Origin: an alpha proteobacterium SCGC AAA280-P20
GTDB taxonomy: Bacteria > Pseudomonadota > Alphaproteobacteria > Pelagibacterales > Pelagibacteraceae
Direction: 5' to 3'
DNA length: 48,167 nt
Assembly (NCBI GenBank): GCA_000371845.1
Contig: AQUE01000003.1
Span: 1-48,167 of the forward strand
Part shown: in pieces, positions 36,224 to 44,274 of the stretch
How positions within the stretch are numbered: the first letter of the stretch is position 1
Layout of the letters: each line of letters begins with the position of its first letter
Notes under the pieces: generated by a model
Told to the model about the DNA's origin: nothing
The model's input: the letters and a program-made list of their open reading frames with translations, nothing else
Database searches by the model: none
Program-made: the position numbers and the translations under genes

Positions 36224-37533
36224 AATTCTAAAGGTTTTCCAAATTTAGTATCAACGATTTTTTTATCCCAAGAGGCAATTTTCCCATTCACTATAGTTCC
36301 GACTGGAAAACCTTTTACAGTCTTGTTATTAAACGGGGTCCATCCACATCTACTTGCAATCCAATCATTAGTAATTTTAAAATTTAAATTCATATCAATA
36401 ACAGTAAGATCCGCATAATAACCTTCTTTGATCTCTCCTCTTTTTTTTATATTAAAAATTTTACAAGGATTAATGCTTAACAATTCTACTAGTCTTTGAA
36501 ATGTAAGTTTTTTATTATTTACATGATCCAACATAATAGGAAGCATAGTCTGAACACCTGTCAAACCAGAGGGGCTTTCAGGATATGGTTTTTGTTTTTC
36601 TTTTAATGTATGTGGAGCATGATCCGACCCAAGCACATCAATAGTTCCATCTAACAAACGTTTCCATAAAACAATTTGGTGATCTTTTGTTCTTATTGGA
36701 GGATTCATCTGCGCCAAAGTTCCAAGCTCCTCATAACAATCGGGCGCAAATAAAGTTAAGAACTGTGGTGTCGTTTCAACAGTTACATATTTTTTATTGT
36801 TTGCTAAAAAATCTATCTCTTCTTTAGAGGATACATGTAAAATATGTATTCTTTTCTTATGTTTATTAGCAAAACCAACCACCTTTGTAGTAGAAGTTAA
36901 TGCAACTTCAGAATCTCTCCAGACAGGATGAGTCTTAACATTGCCCTTTTCAATTAAAACTTTTTTCTTTTGTAATAAATCATCATCTTCTGAATGAATT
37001 GAAACAATTCTTGGACTTATTCTAATAACTTCTTCAATAGCCTCGTCTTTTTTTACAAGCAATGTCCCCGTAGATGAACCAACGAACATTTTAATTCCAC
37101 AACATCCTTTTAAATTGGATGTTTGTTTAATCAATTCAAAGTTATTTTCTGTAGCTCCAAAATAAAATGCATAATTGCAATGCATTCGATTTTTTGCTCT
37201 GTCTAGTTTTTCTTGAAATCTTTCAAAGTTATCTGTTGTTGGATTTGTATTTGGCATTTCAAAAATAGAAGTTATTCCTCCTAAAATTGCAGCTTTACTT
37301 CCGCTTTCTAAATCTTCTTTATCTGGATTGCCCGGCTCTCTAAAATGAACCTGTGTATCTATGGCGCCTGGAATAATTGTAAGACCTTTAGCATCAAGAA
37401 CTTTGTCTCCGCCTTCCTTGATTGTGCCTATTTTAATAATTTGATTATCTTTAATTCCAATATCAGTTTGGGAGAGATTATTATTTATAAAACAATTGCC
37501 ATTTTTTATAATTAAATCATATATATTGGACAT
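36220..37533 (-). CDS. pyrC: Dihydroorotase (class I, cyclic amidohydrolase)
   Basis: Closes carbamoyl-aspartate to dihydroorotate in pyrimidine synthesis. The 437 residues have the metal-site motifs of the family: QVHFREPGNPDKEDLESGSK, GIKMFVGSSTG, VSIHSEDD, RIHILHVSS and VLGSDHAPHT. The first HxH is Q61-V-H63, so one usual metal histidine is replaced by glutamine. I recall a DQVHFREPG form in some class I dihydroorotases, so this may be a subfamily trait. An allantoinase or related hydantoinase is a less likely reading. It is divergent from ygfZ across 38 bases. Confidence 0.85.
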   Translation of the reverse strand: MSNIYDLIIKNGNCFINNNLSQTDIGIKDNQIIKIGTIKEGGDKVLDAKGLTIIPGAIDTQVHFREPGNPDKEDLESGSKAAILGGITSIFEMPNTNPTTDNFERFQEKLDRAKNRMHCNYAFYFGATENNFELIKQTSNLKGCCGIKMFVGSSTGTLLVKKDEAIEEVIRISPRIVSIHSEDDDLLQKKKVLIEKGNVKTHPVWRDSEVALTSTTKVVGFANKHKKRIHILHVSSKEEIDFLANNKKYVTVETTPQFLTLFAPDCYEELGTLAQMNPPIRTKDHQIVLWKRLLDGTIDVLGSDHAPHTLKEKQKPYPESPSGLTGVQTMLPIMLDHVNNKKLTFQRLVELLSINPCKIFNIKKRGEIKEGYYADLTVIDMNLNFKITNDWIASRCGWTPFNNKTVKGFPVGTIVNGKIASWDKKIVDTKFGKPLEF

Positions 37534-37571
37534 CTAAAATTTAATACACCAAAGCAGATAAACGTACAATA

Positions 37572-38456
37572 ATGGAAACAGATAAGGCATATATAACTTC
37601 AAAAAGTTTTATTAGTATTAAAGGCGACGATAGTATCGATTTTATTCAAAATATCATTTCTAACGATATTAAAAAAGTAGCAGATAACAACTGTATATTT
37701 GCTTCACTTTTAACCCCGCAAGGAAAATTCTTATTTGAGTTTATTATTTTTAAAACAAAAAATATTTTTTTTATTGAGTGTAACAGTGAATTAACAAAAG
37801 AATTATTCAACAAACTTTATAATTACAAATTAAGATCTAAAATCGAAATTAAAATTGAAGATAATTTAATAAGTATCGATATACCTTTTGTAAAATTTAA
37901 AAGTCTTAATATTAAAAAATTAAATCTAATTAATTATAAAAATTACCTAATTTTTGAAGATCCAAGAATTAAAAATACTTCAGCAAGAGCAATTATAGAA
38001 CAATCTAAAATTAAAGAATTTTTAAACGACTTAAATATTGAGTTATCTAATGAAAAATATTTATTAGAAAAAAAACTATTTGATGTAGGAGTTCCATCTA
38101 AAGATATTCAAAAATTACAAAATCAATTGTTCTCTCTTGAGGCAAATTTTCTTGAATTAAATGGAATAGATCAAAAAAAGGGATGCTACGTTGGTCAGGA
38201 AAATACTGCTCGAATGCATTTAAAAAATAAAGTTAATAAAAGATTATTTGCGTTACAAACTATAAATGGAAAAGTTAAAGAAGGACAAAAAATTAATTTG
38301 GATAATGAAGAGATTGGAAAAGTTTTAATAGACGATCTATTTCCTTTTGCATTAATTAAAATAAATAAAGACAATAAAAATTTAATTGCTGGCAAAGAAT
38401 TAAAAACAGAGACGGCGTCTATAAAAATTAATATCCCTAACTGGATGGTTATCTAA
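37572..38456 (+). CDS. ygfZ: Folate-binding Fe-S cluster maturation protein YgfZ/IBA57
   Basis: 294 residues related to the GcvT aminomethyltransferase but lacking its catalytic role. The diagnostic motif KGCYVGQENTAR with the conserved cysteine is present at about 205. In E. coli and mitochondria (IBA57) the protein supports 4Fe-4S enzyme activity with folate. The N-terminal DSIDFIQNIISNDI matches the family. It is followed after 85 bases by nadA, a 4Fe-4S enzyme; whether they share a transcript is not clear. Confidence 0.88.
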   Translation: METDKAYITSKSFISIKGDDSIDFIQNIISNDIKKVADNNCIFASLLTPQGKFLFEFIIFKTKNIFFIECNSELTKELFNKLYNYKLRSKIEIKIEDNLISIDIPFVKFKSLNIKKLNLINYKNYLIFEDPRIKNTSARAIIEQSKIKEFLNDLNIELSNEKYLLEKKLFDVGVPSKDIQKLQNQLFSLEANFLELNGIDQKKGCYVGQENTARMHLKNKVNKRLFALQTINGKVKEGQKINLDNEEIGKVLIDDLFPFALIKINKDNKNLIAGKELKTETASIKINIPNWMVI

Positions 38457-38540
38457 GCAAATACTGCTGTTTTAACTAATTTAAATATTAATTTTACTAT
38501 AATAACTTAGTCAATTATCATTTATAAATTATTAAAATTT

Positions 38541-39557
38541 ATGAGTTCTCAACTAGAATTTACAAAAGAAATTGAAAAAAATACTTCAGGTATTTATAAA
38601 AAAATAAAATCTGTCATTCCGGCATTAGAGTGGCCTCTGCACGCTCCATATATTCATAAAATTAATGAACTAAAAAAAAAGAAGAACGCAGTTATTTTAG
38701 CTCATAACTATCAAACACCAGAAATTTATCATGGTGTTGCTGATATTATTGGCGACTCTTTAACTTTAGCGATTGAAGCAGGGAAAACTAAAGCCGATAT
38801 TATTATTATGGCAGGCGTTCACTTTATGGCTGAGACTGCAAAAATAATGTCTCCTAATAAAAAAGTTCTTATTCCAGATATGAATGCAGGATGCTCGCTT
38901 GCTGAATCTATTACCGCAGAAGATGTTAGAAAATTAAAAAAAAAGTATCCAGGAGTTCCGGTAGTAACTTATGTTAATACCTCGGCTGAGGTTAAAGCTG
39001 AAACAGATGTCTGCTGCACTTCAGCCAATGGAGTAAAAGTTGTTGAATCTTTAGGAGTAAATGAAGTTATTTTTTTACCTGATGTTTATCTTGCAAAATA
39101 TGTTGCCTCACAAACTAAAGTTAGAATTATTCCTTGGCATGGAACATGTATGGTTCATGAACAGTTTACAGCTGAAGAATTAAATCAACTTAGAAAAAAT
39201 TATCCTGATTTAGTAATTGTTTCTCATCCTGAATGTCCTCCTGATGTTATTAAAGCTTCTGATTTTACTGGCTCAACATCTGGAATGATTCAATATGTTA
39301 AAAATAACAAACCTAAAAATGTATTTTTAGTTACAGAATGTTCAATGAGCGACAATGTTCAGGTTGAAAATCCAGGAACGAACTTCGTTAGACCATGTAA
39401 TTTATGTCCTCATATGAAAAGAATACAGTTACCAAAAATCTACGATTGCTTAATGAATGAAACGAATGAGGTTTTGATTGATAAATCTATTATCGATAAA
39501 GCAAGACTTCCTATTGAGCGTATGATTAAAGTTGGTCGCCAATCTAGTCTTGCCTAA
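38541..39557 (+). CDS. nadA: Quinolinate synthase
   Basis: 4Fe-4S enzyme condensing iminoaspartate with dihydroxyacetone phosphate to quinolinate. The 338 residues show the three triplicated-domain segments ([52 protein letters not shown]) and the three cluster cysteines: Cys in NAGCSLA, Cys in [10 protein letters not shown] and Cys in [14 protein letters not shown]. The stop codon overlaps the nadB ATG (TAATGG). It begins the nadA-nadB-nadC de novo NAD operon. Confidence 0.96.
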   Translation: MSSQLEFTKEIEKNTSGIYKKIKSVIPALEWPLHAPYIHKINELKKKKNAVILAHNYQTPEIYHGVADIIGDSLTLAIEAGKTKADIIIMAGVHFMAETAKIMSPNKKVLIPDMNAGCSLAESITAEDVRKLKKKYPGVPVVTYVNTSAEVKAETDVCCTSANGVKVVESLGVNEVIFLPDVYLAKYVASQTKVRIIPWHGTCMVHEQFTAEELNQLRKNYPDLVIVSHPECPPDVIKASDFTGSTSGMIQYVKNNKPKNVFLVTECSMSDNVQVENPGTNFVRPCNLCPHMKRIQLPKIYDCLMNETNEVLIDKSIIDKARLPIERMIKVGRQSSLA

Positions 39558-41152
39558 TGGAAAGTTTACACACTACTGACGTTATTGTTGTTGGATCTGG
39601 AATTTCTGGATTAATGACTGCAATTTGTCTTTATCCAAGGAAAGTTACTTTAATTTCTAAAAAAAAATTAGGTGAAGCTTCATCAAGTGCTTGGGCACAA
39701 GGAGGAATAGCTGCTGCAGTAGGTAAAGATGATAGTCCAAAAATTCACTTTGAAGACACTATTAAAGCAAGCTCAGGATTAAGTGATGAAAAGATTGTTA
39801 AAATTATAACTGAAGAAGCCGCTTCTATTATTAAATTTCTAGAAGAAAAAGGAGTTAATTTTGACAAAGATCATCTTAAAAATTTTTTAATGTCTCAGGA
39901 AGCTGCTCATAGCAGACGTAGAGTACTAAAAGTAAACGGTGACAGTTCAGGAAGAGAAATTATAAAAACTTTAATAAATAACATTCAAAAACTTGAAAAT
40001 ATTACTATTTTAGAAGATGTGACCGTTGATGAGATTATCACTGAAAATAATAAGGTCATTGGTTTAATTGGTCGTCACGTTGGAAAAAACATAGTTGATA
40101 ATTTTACATTTTTTAAAGCGCCTAATGTTGTTCTTGCAACAGGAGGTCTTGGTAGTATTTACGAACACACAACAAATCCTAGAGATATTTACGGTGAAGG
40201 AATAGCAATGGCAGCACGCGCTGGTGCTGTTCTATCTGATATGGAATTTGTTCAATTTCATCCAACTGGAATGGATGTTGGGCTTGATCCAACTCCATTA
40301 CTAACTGAAGCGCTTAGAGGTGACGGTGCGAAATTAGTTGATGAAAATGATAATCAATTTATGAAGTCAATTCATCCAAGCGCAGATCTTGCTCCTCGCG
40401 ATATCGTTGCTCGTGAATTACAAAGATTAAAAGATCTTGGGCATTCAACTTTCTTAGATTGTCGAAAATTCTCGAACGAACAATTAGAAACAATGTTTCC
40501 AAGTGCTTATAATTTTTTAAAAAAAGCTAATATTGATTTTACTAAGGAAAAAATACCTGTAACACCTGTCGCCCATTATCATATGGGTGGAGTATTCGTT
40601 GATGAAAATGGAAAATCATCTATTAAAGGTCTTTGGGCTTGTGGCGAGGTTTCTTCAACGGGTGCACATGGAGCAAATAGACTTGCTTCTAATTCTTTAC
40701 TTGAAGCTTTTGTTTTTGGAAAAAGAATAGCAAATTCGATTAATTCTGAAGTGCTTAATAATAATGAAGATAAAAATATTAATTTTCAAAAATATTTACC
40801 AAAAGAAAAAACATCATCACGAATTAGAGCAAAAAAATATATATGGCAGCTTAGAAATATCATGAGTGATTTAGTAGGCGTTTATAGAAATGAACAAAAA
40901 CTTAGAAAAGCATTCATTGAGATTGATAGAATAGAGAGAGAAGCTAAAGATTTGTCTGCCAAACTTAAAGATATGATTTTAGTATCAAGATTAATCACTT
41001 ATTCAGCGTATTTGAGAAAAGAAAGTAGAGGAGCTCATTTTAGAAGTGATTATCCAAAATCCAATGATAAATTTTTATTTAGAAAACAAATTACATTAAA
41101 AGAGATGCAAGAATTCTTAAATAAAAAAGAATACATAGAAAAAGTTGCTTAA
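39557..41152 (+). CDS. nadB: L-aspartate oxidase
   Basis: FAD-dependent oxidation of aspartate to iminoaspartate, the NadA substrate. The 531 residues have the flavin site VIVVGSGISGLMTAI, the SSAWAQGGIAAAVGKDDSP segment, catalytic HSRRRVLKVNGDSSGREI, MEFVQFHPTGM and the C-terminal flavin motif ACGEVSSTGAHGANRLASNS. A helical C-terminal domain as in the succinate dehydrogenase flavoprotein family follows (about 420-531). It overlaps nadA by one base and is three bases from nadC, so the three were one operon. Confidence 0.96.
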   Translation: MESLHTTDVIVVGSGISGLMTAICLYPRKVTLISKKKLGEASSSAWAQGGIAAAVGKDDSPKIHFEDTIKASSGLSDEKIVKIITEEAASIIKFLEEKGVNFDKDHLKNFLMSQEAAHSRRRVLKVNGDSSGREIIKTLINNIQKLENITILEDVTVDEIITENNKVIGLIGRHVGKNIVDNFTFFKAPNVVLATGGLGSIYEHTTNPRDIYGEGIAMAARAGAVLSDMEFVQFHPTGMDVGLDPTPLLTEALRGDGAKLVDENDNQFMKSIHPSADLAPRDIVARELQRLKDLGHSTFLDCRKFSNEQLETMFPSAYNFLKKANIDFTKEKIPVTPVAHYHMGGVFVDENGKSSIKGLWACGEVSSTGAHGANRLASNSLLEAFVFGKRIANSINSEVLNNNEDKNINFQKYLPKEKTSSRIRAKKYIWQLRNIMSDLVGVYRNEQKLRKAFIEIDRIEREAKDLSAKLKDMILVSRLITYSAYLRKESRGAHFRSDYPKSNDKFLFRKQITLKEMQEFLNKKEYIEKVA

Positions 41153-41155
41153 AGA

Positions 41156-41575
41156 ATGTCAAAATCAAAACTTATCACTAGCGGTTATATAAAAAGCATT
41201 GTTGGGGCTTCTTTATTTGAAGATCAGGCTCAAAAAGACATTACAACTGACCTTTTAGTAAATAAAAATTCTATTACTTCTGCAAAAATTGTTGCAAATG
41301 AAGATGGAATTATTGGTGGATTAGATTTTGCAGATGAAGCTTTTAAACAAATTGATAAAAAAACAAAATTTAAGAAAAAAATTCAAGAAGGATCTTCTAT
41401 AAAAAAAGGAGATGTTATTGCTGAAATTAAAGGACTAACGGGTTCTATTTTAAAATCAGAAAGAACGGCAATTAATTTTTTAGGTTTAATATCAGGTATT
41501 GCAACAAAAACTTATTATTACGTTAACTTAGTTAAAGAATATAAAACAAAAATTTGCTGCACTAGGAAAACTTGA
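41156..41575 (+). CDS. nadC: Nicotinate-nucleotide pyrophosphorylase (NadC), 5' part cut at an inverted-repeat junction
   Basis: NadC converts quinolinate and PRPP to nicotinate mononucleotide. Only the N-terminal 139 residues are here: the open domain (ITSGYIKSIVGASLFEDQ; DITTDLLV; ANEDGIIGGLDFA) and SERTAINFLGLISGIAT, up to the substrate-binding CCTRKT. After base 41573 the sequence changes abruptly and a TGA ends the frame. The missing part (LPTLRAIQKYAVTLGGG onward) lies on the minus strand at 47642-48166. The last 95 bases before the junction are repeated inverted at 48073-48167. Joined, the two parts give a normal 282-residue NadC. As it stands this copy is non-functional. Confidence 0.93.
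   Translation: MSKSKLITSGYIKSIVGASLFEDQAQKDITTDLLVNKNSITSAKIVANEDGIIGGLDFADEAFKQIDKKTKFKKKIQEGSSIKKGDVIAEIKGLTGSILKSERTAINFLGLISGIATKTYYYVNLVKEYKTKICCTRKT
41479..41573 (+). repeat. 95-bp inverted repeat, left copy (inside nadC)
   Basis: Base for base the reverse complement of 48073-48167. It covers the nadC codons for LGLISGIATKTYYY through CCTRKT. The match stops at 41573/41574 (G here, T in the other copy); at the far end it is limited by the window edge, so the true length may be greater. Copies are in opposite orientation, enclosing 6499 bases. Confidence 0.97.
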
Positions 41576-42719
41576 AGTTTTTAATAAAATAATCGGCAAT
41601 CAATTTATGGCCTTCGGGATTAAAATGAATATCACCTAATTGATAATATTTTTTTATAATTAAATTCTTTTTACTTTTCTCATCATCATCATCATTCATG
41701 AAAAGCGGAAATGTATTAATAAAATTAGCACATTTATTTTTGCAAAAATTTTCCCAAGTAGTTTTCATTAAATTTTCACGTTTGTCATAAAGAATAGTTT
41801 GAGGCCAAGGATAAACAACAATAGATAATTTGATATTGTTTTTCTTTAATAATTCATAAAGTTGATTCATAGTCTCAACTTGTTCTTTAATAGCCACGTC
41901 TATTGGTAAATCATAACCTTTAATTTGATTTGTTTTTGAGTAAGTCCATGCAGATCTTAAATTCATTTTAGAATAAACTTCTTTTAATTTTTTATCTTTT
42001 GTTTGATTTAGATCTGTATAAATATTCACTTTTGAAAAAATACTGTCATTCGTACGGTATCTGTTATTATTTGTAAGATTAAAAGTTAAATAATCAAACA
42101 TTGGAAACCAAATTTTCAAAGTATTTTCAATTCGCTTGCCAATTTTTTTATCTCTTACTTTTAAATCATTTTTAAAAATATAGGAGTTAGAATCATCAAT
42201 TAAATCGCTTACATCCATAAACACAACGATGTGCTTAAACTTCATTCCTCTTCCAATAAAGTGATGTATTTTGGATAAATAAATTTTTGGTGAGTACGAA
42301 CTAACTCCCATGTTAGCAACGTTTAATTTTTTTTTATCTTCAATAATTCCAACAAATGTTTCATCATGTCTTACGCCTAAACCTTCAGTAAATGAATCTC
42401 CTATAAATCCAATATCATAGTGATCGCCACCTAAAGTTCCGCACTTTGATTTAAAACCGTGAATATTTGTGCATAACCGATAAGTAGTTGGTCCCCATCC
42501 AGTTTTTCTGTAATCTATTTGTGGAGCTAATGTGTGATGATAGAAACTATGTCGTATTCTTTGTTTTTTTAGATAGTAAGGATTGTCTTTTATTTGATCA
42601 ATATATTTATCAATTAATATTTTCCCAAAAAAAAAATCAATAGTTAGAAATAAAGATAAACTTATAAAAATTATAAATAAGAATTTTAAAAAAATATTAA
42701 GAAATTTTTTTATATACAT
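41562..42719 (-). CDS. SGNH/GDSL hydrolase-like membrane-anchored protein
   Basis: 385 residues: an N-terminal membrane anchor (about 8-32), then an SGNH-type domain with the serine block FIGDSFTEGLGV, VANMGVSSYSPKIYL, and a C-terminal GDIHFNPEGHKLIADYF carrying the Asp and His of the triad. Such proteins are often O-acetyl transferases or esterases acting on envelope polysaccharides; the substrate here is unknown. The last three codons (Lys-Phe-Ser) and the TAG lie inside the nadC inverted repeat, so the natural C-terminus has been replaced at the junction, though almost all of the domain is present. Confidence 0.78.
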   Translation of the reverse strand: MYIKKFLNIFLKFLFIIFISLSLFLTIDFFFGKILIDKYIDQIKDNPYYLKKQRIRHSFYHHTLAPQIDYRKTGWGPTTYRLCTNIHGFKSKCGTLGGDHYDIGFIGDSFTEGLGVRHDETFVGIIEDKKKLNVANMGVSSYSPKIYLSKIHHFIGRGMKFKHIVVFMDVSDLIDDSNSYIFKNDLKVRDKKIGKRIENTLKIWFPMFDYLTFNLTNNNRYRTNDSIFSKVNIYTDLNQTKDKKLKEVYSKMNLRSAWTYSKTNQIKGYDLPIDVAIKEQVETMNQLYELLKKNNIKLSIVVYPWPQTILYDKRENLMKTTWENFCKNKCANFINTFPLFMNDDDDEKSKKNLIIKKYYQLGDIHFNPEGHKLIADYFIKNFKFS

Positions 42720-42775
42720 GTAGAGAATGTATATAAGATTTATATATTAAATATACTTTAAATAAATTTTAATTT

Positions 42776-43288
42776 TTAATGTTTTTTGACACTTTTACTC
42801 ATAATGTAGTCCATCAACGCAAGAAGGACTCCGCTGATAACAAAAGAAAGATGAACAACTACATACAAAATAATTTTATCCTTATCGTAATTATTTAAAT
42901 TCATAAATATTTTTAGAAGATGAATTCCTGATATTGCAACAATAGAAGAAATTAATTTAATTTTAAGATCAGTAAAATCAACATGACCCATCCAAGAAGG
43001 TTTGTCTTCATGATTTTTAACATCAATTTTAGATACAAAATTTTCGTATCCTGAAAAGATAACAATGATTAAAAGGTTGCCAGCTAATGAAATATCAACA
43101 AGACTTAAAATAAAAAGTAGAACACCAGCAATATCCGTTGAGTGAACAATTTTAAAAAAATCAAAAATTTCATGAATAAATTCATATAACAAAACAAGCA
43201 AACTAAGAGATAGTCCTAAATAAAAAGGAGCAAGTATCCAGCGAGATGCAAAGATTGTTTTTTCTAATAAGCCTTCAATTCTTTTCAT
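42776..43288 (-). CDS. UPF0114/YqhA family membrane protein
   Basis: 170 residues with four hydrophobic helices (about 17-38, 55-80, 112-130, 140-160) and the family's opening FASRWILAPFYLGLSLSLLV and SWMGHVDFTDLKIKL stretch. The family is widespread and has no assigned function. It lies 56 bases upstream of the SGNH gene on the same strand. It is divergent from the bactofilin pair across about 104 bases. Confidence 0.85.
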   Translation of the reverse strand: MKRIEGLLEKTIFASRWILAPFYLGLSLSLLVLLYEFIHEIFDFFKIVHSTDIAGVLLFILSLVDISLAGNLLIIVIFSGYENFVSKIDVKNHEDKPSWMGHVDFTDLKIKLISSIVAISGIHLLKIFMNLNNYDKDKIILYVVVHLSFVISGVLLALMDYIMSKSVKKH

Positions 43289-43392
43289 AAAATAATTTAA
43301 TTATAACATTTTATTAAATTTTCTTCCAAAATTACAGTTATATTAAGGCTTGCTAAATTATTTTATTGCCTGTTTAATCAGCTTTTTTAATT

Positions 43393-43725
43393 ATGCCGTA
43401 AGTTATTTTAAGAGATACAAAATTACAGGGTAATATTATCGAAAAAGATAGCATTACTATTGATGGAATAATTGTAGGGGATATTAAAGCAGAAGAAGTT
43501 ATCATTAATGAGAACGGAAATATTACAGGCAATTTAACAGCAGATAATAATATTCAAGTAGGAGGGCAAGTAGCAGGCGACCTTTTTTCAGATAGAATTC
43601 ATTTAAATAATTCTGCTAAAGTTAAAGGTAAATTATCTCATAAAAATCTAGTCGTTGATGAGGGGGCACAATTAGAAATTGAATCTTCAACAAGAAAAAA
43701 AATGTCAAATAATAACAAAGAATAA
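43393..43725 (+). pseudogene. First bactofilin gene, interrupted by TAA at codon 3 (or started at a non-standard codon)
   Basis: From 43402 an open frame of 107 codons encodes a bactofilin-like beta-helix: VILRDTKLQGNIIEKDSIT, IDGIIVGDIKAEEVIINENG, ITGNLTADNNIQVGGQVAGD, then AKVKGKLSHKNLVVDEGAQL. The only upstream ATG in this frame (43393) gives Met-Pro-TAA, and no other ATG, GTG or TTG occurs before codon 101. Everything else about the gene is intact, and it ends two bases before the second bactofilin. Either the TAA is a recent nonsense change or error, or translation starts at an unusual codon such as the ATT at 43405. Bactofilins polymerise without nucleotide at the membrane. Confidence 0.75.
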
Positions 43726-43727
43726 GA

Positions 43728-44144
43728 ATGTTTTTTAAAACAGATAAAAAATCTCAAGATCAAGTTCATGGCTTTTCACATTTGGGGGAAAATTTACGTT
43801 TTGAAGGAGAAATAGATTGCAAAGGAGAAATTGAGATTGCTGGAAAAGTTAAGGGCAATATTAAAGCTAAAAAATTAAGAATATTAGAAACCGCTAGTAT
43901 CAAAGGATTAGTTCAAGCAGAGGATGTCGAAGTTTTGGGTTATATGGTTGGCAATATTGAGTCTGCAAATATTCATATTGGAGAAAAAGGAATTGTTCGA
44001 GGAGACCTTCGTTTTGAAAATAATTTAACTGTTTTAGAAGGCGCTGATATTTCTGGTCATGTGCAAAAGAATAAAAAAGAAAAAATCAAAAGATCAGATA
44101 CTGATAAAGTTAAGTATTTAGAACATAATAAAATAGCTTCTTAA
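43728..44144 (+). CDS. Bactofilin family cytoskeletal protein
   Basis: 138 residues. Central DUF583 right-handed beta-helix (about 18-110) with its six-residue rhythm: LRFEGEIDCKGEIEIAGKVK, GNIKAKKLRILETASIKGLV, then GYMVGNIESANIHIGEKGIV and RGDLRF. The N-terminal tail MFFKTDKKSQDQ is typical of the membrane-associating tail of bactofilins, and the C-terminus is lysine-rich. Bactofilins form filaments that localise cell-shape and envelope enzymes. It is the second member of a tandem pair, two bases after the first. Confidence 0.92.
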   Translation: MFFKTDKKSQDQVHGFSHLGENLRFEGEIDCKGEIEIAGKVKGNIKAKKLRILETASIKGLVQAEDVEVLGYMVGNIESANIHIGEKGIVRGDLRFENNLTVLEGADISGHVQKNKKEKIKRSDTDKVKYLEHNKIAS

Positions 44145-44274
44145 TCGATTTTTGCGAAACAAAGCCAAATTACTCTTCAATAAAGCTTTAAATAAGCTGG
44201 TTAACTGATAAAGGTTACATTTTATTATTAAATAATTTTATTAGATTTTTACTTACAACTTTCCCCAAACTTAA

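Noticed and set aside
44145..44274. Riboswitch or RNA element in the 130-base helicase leader
   Set aside because: Only a short AGCTT/AAGCT pairing is visible; no known element was recognised.
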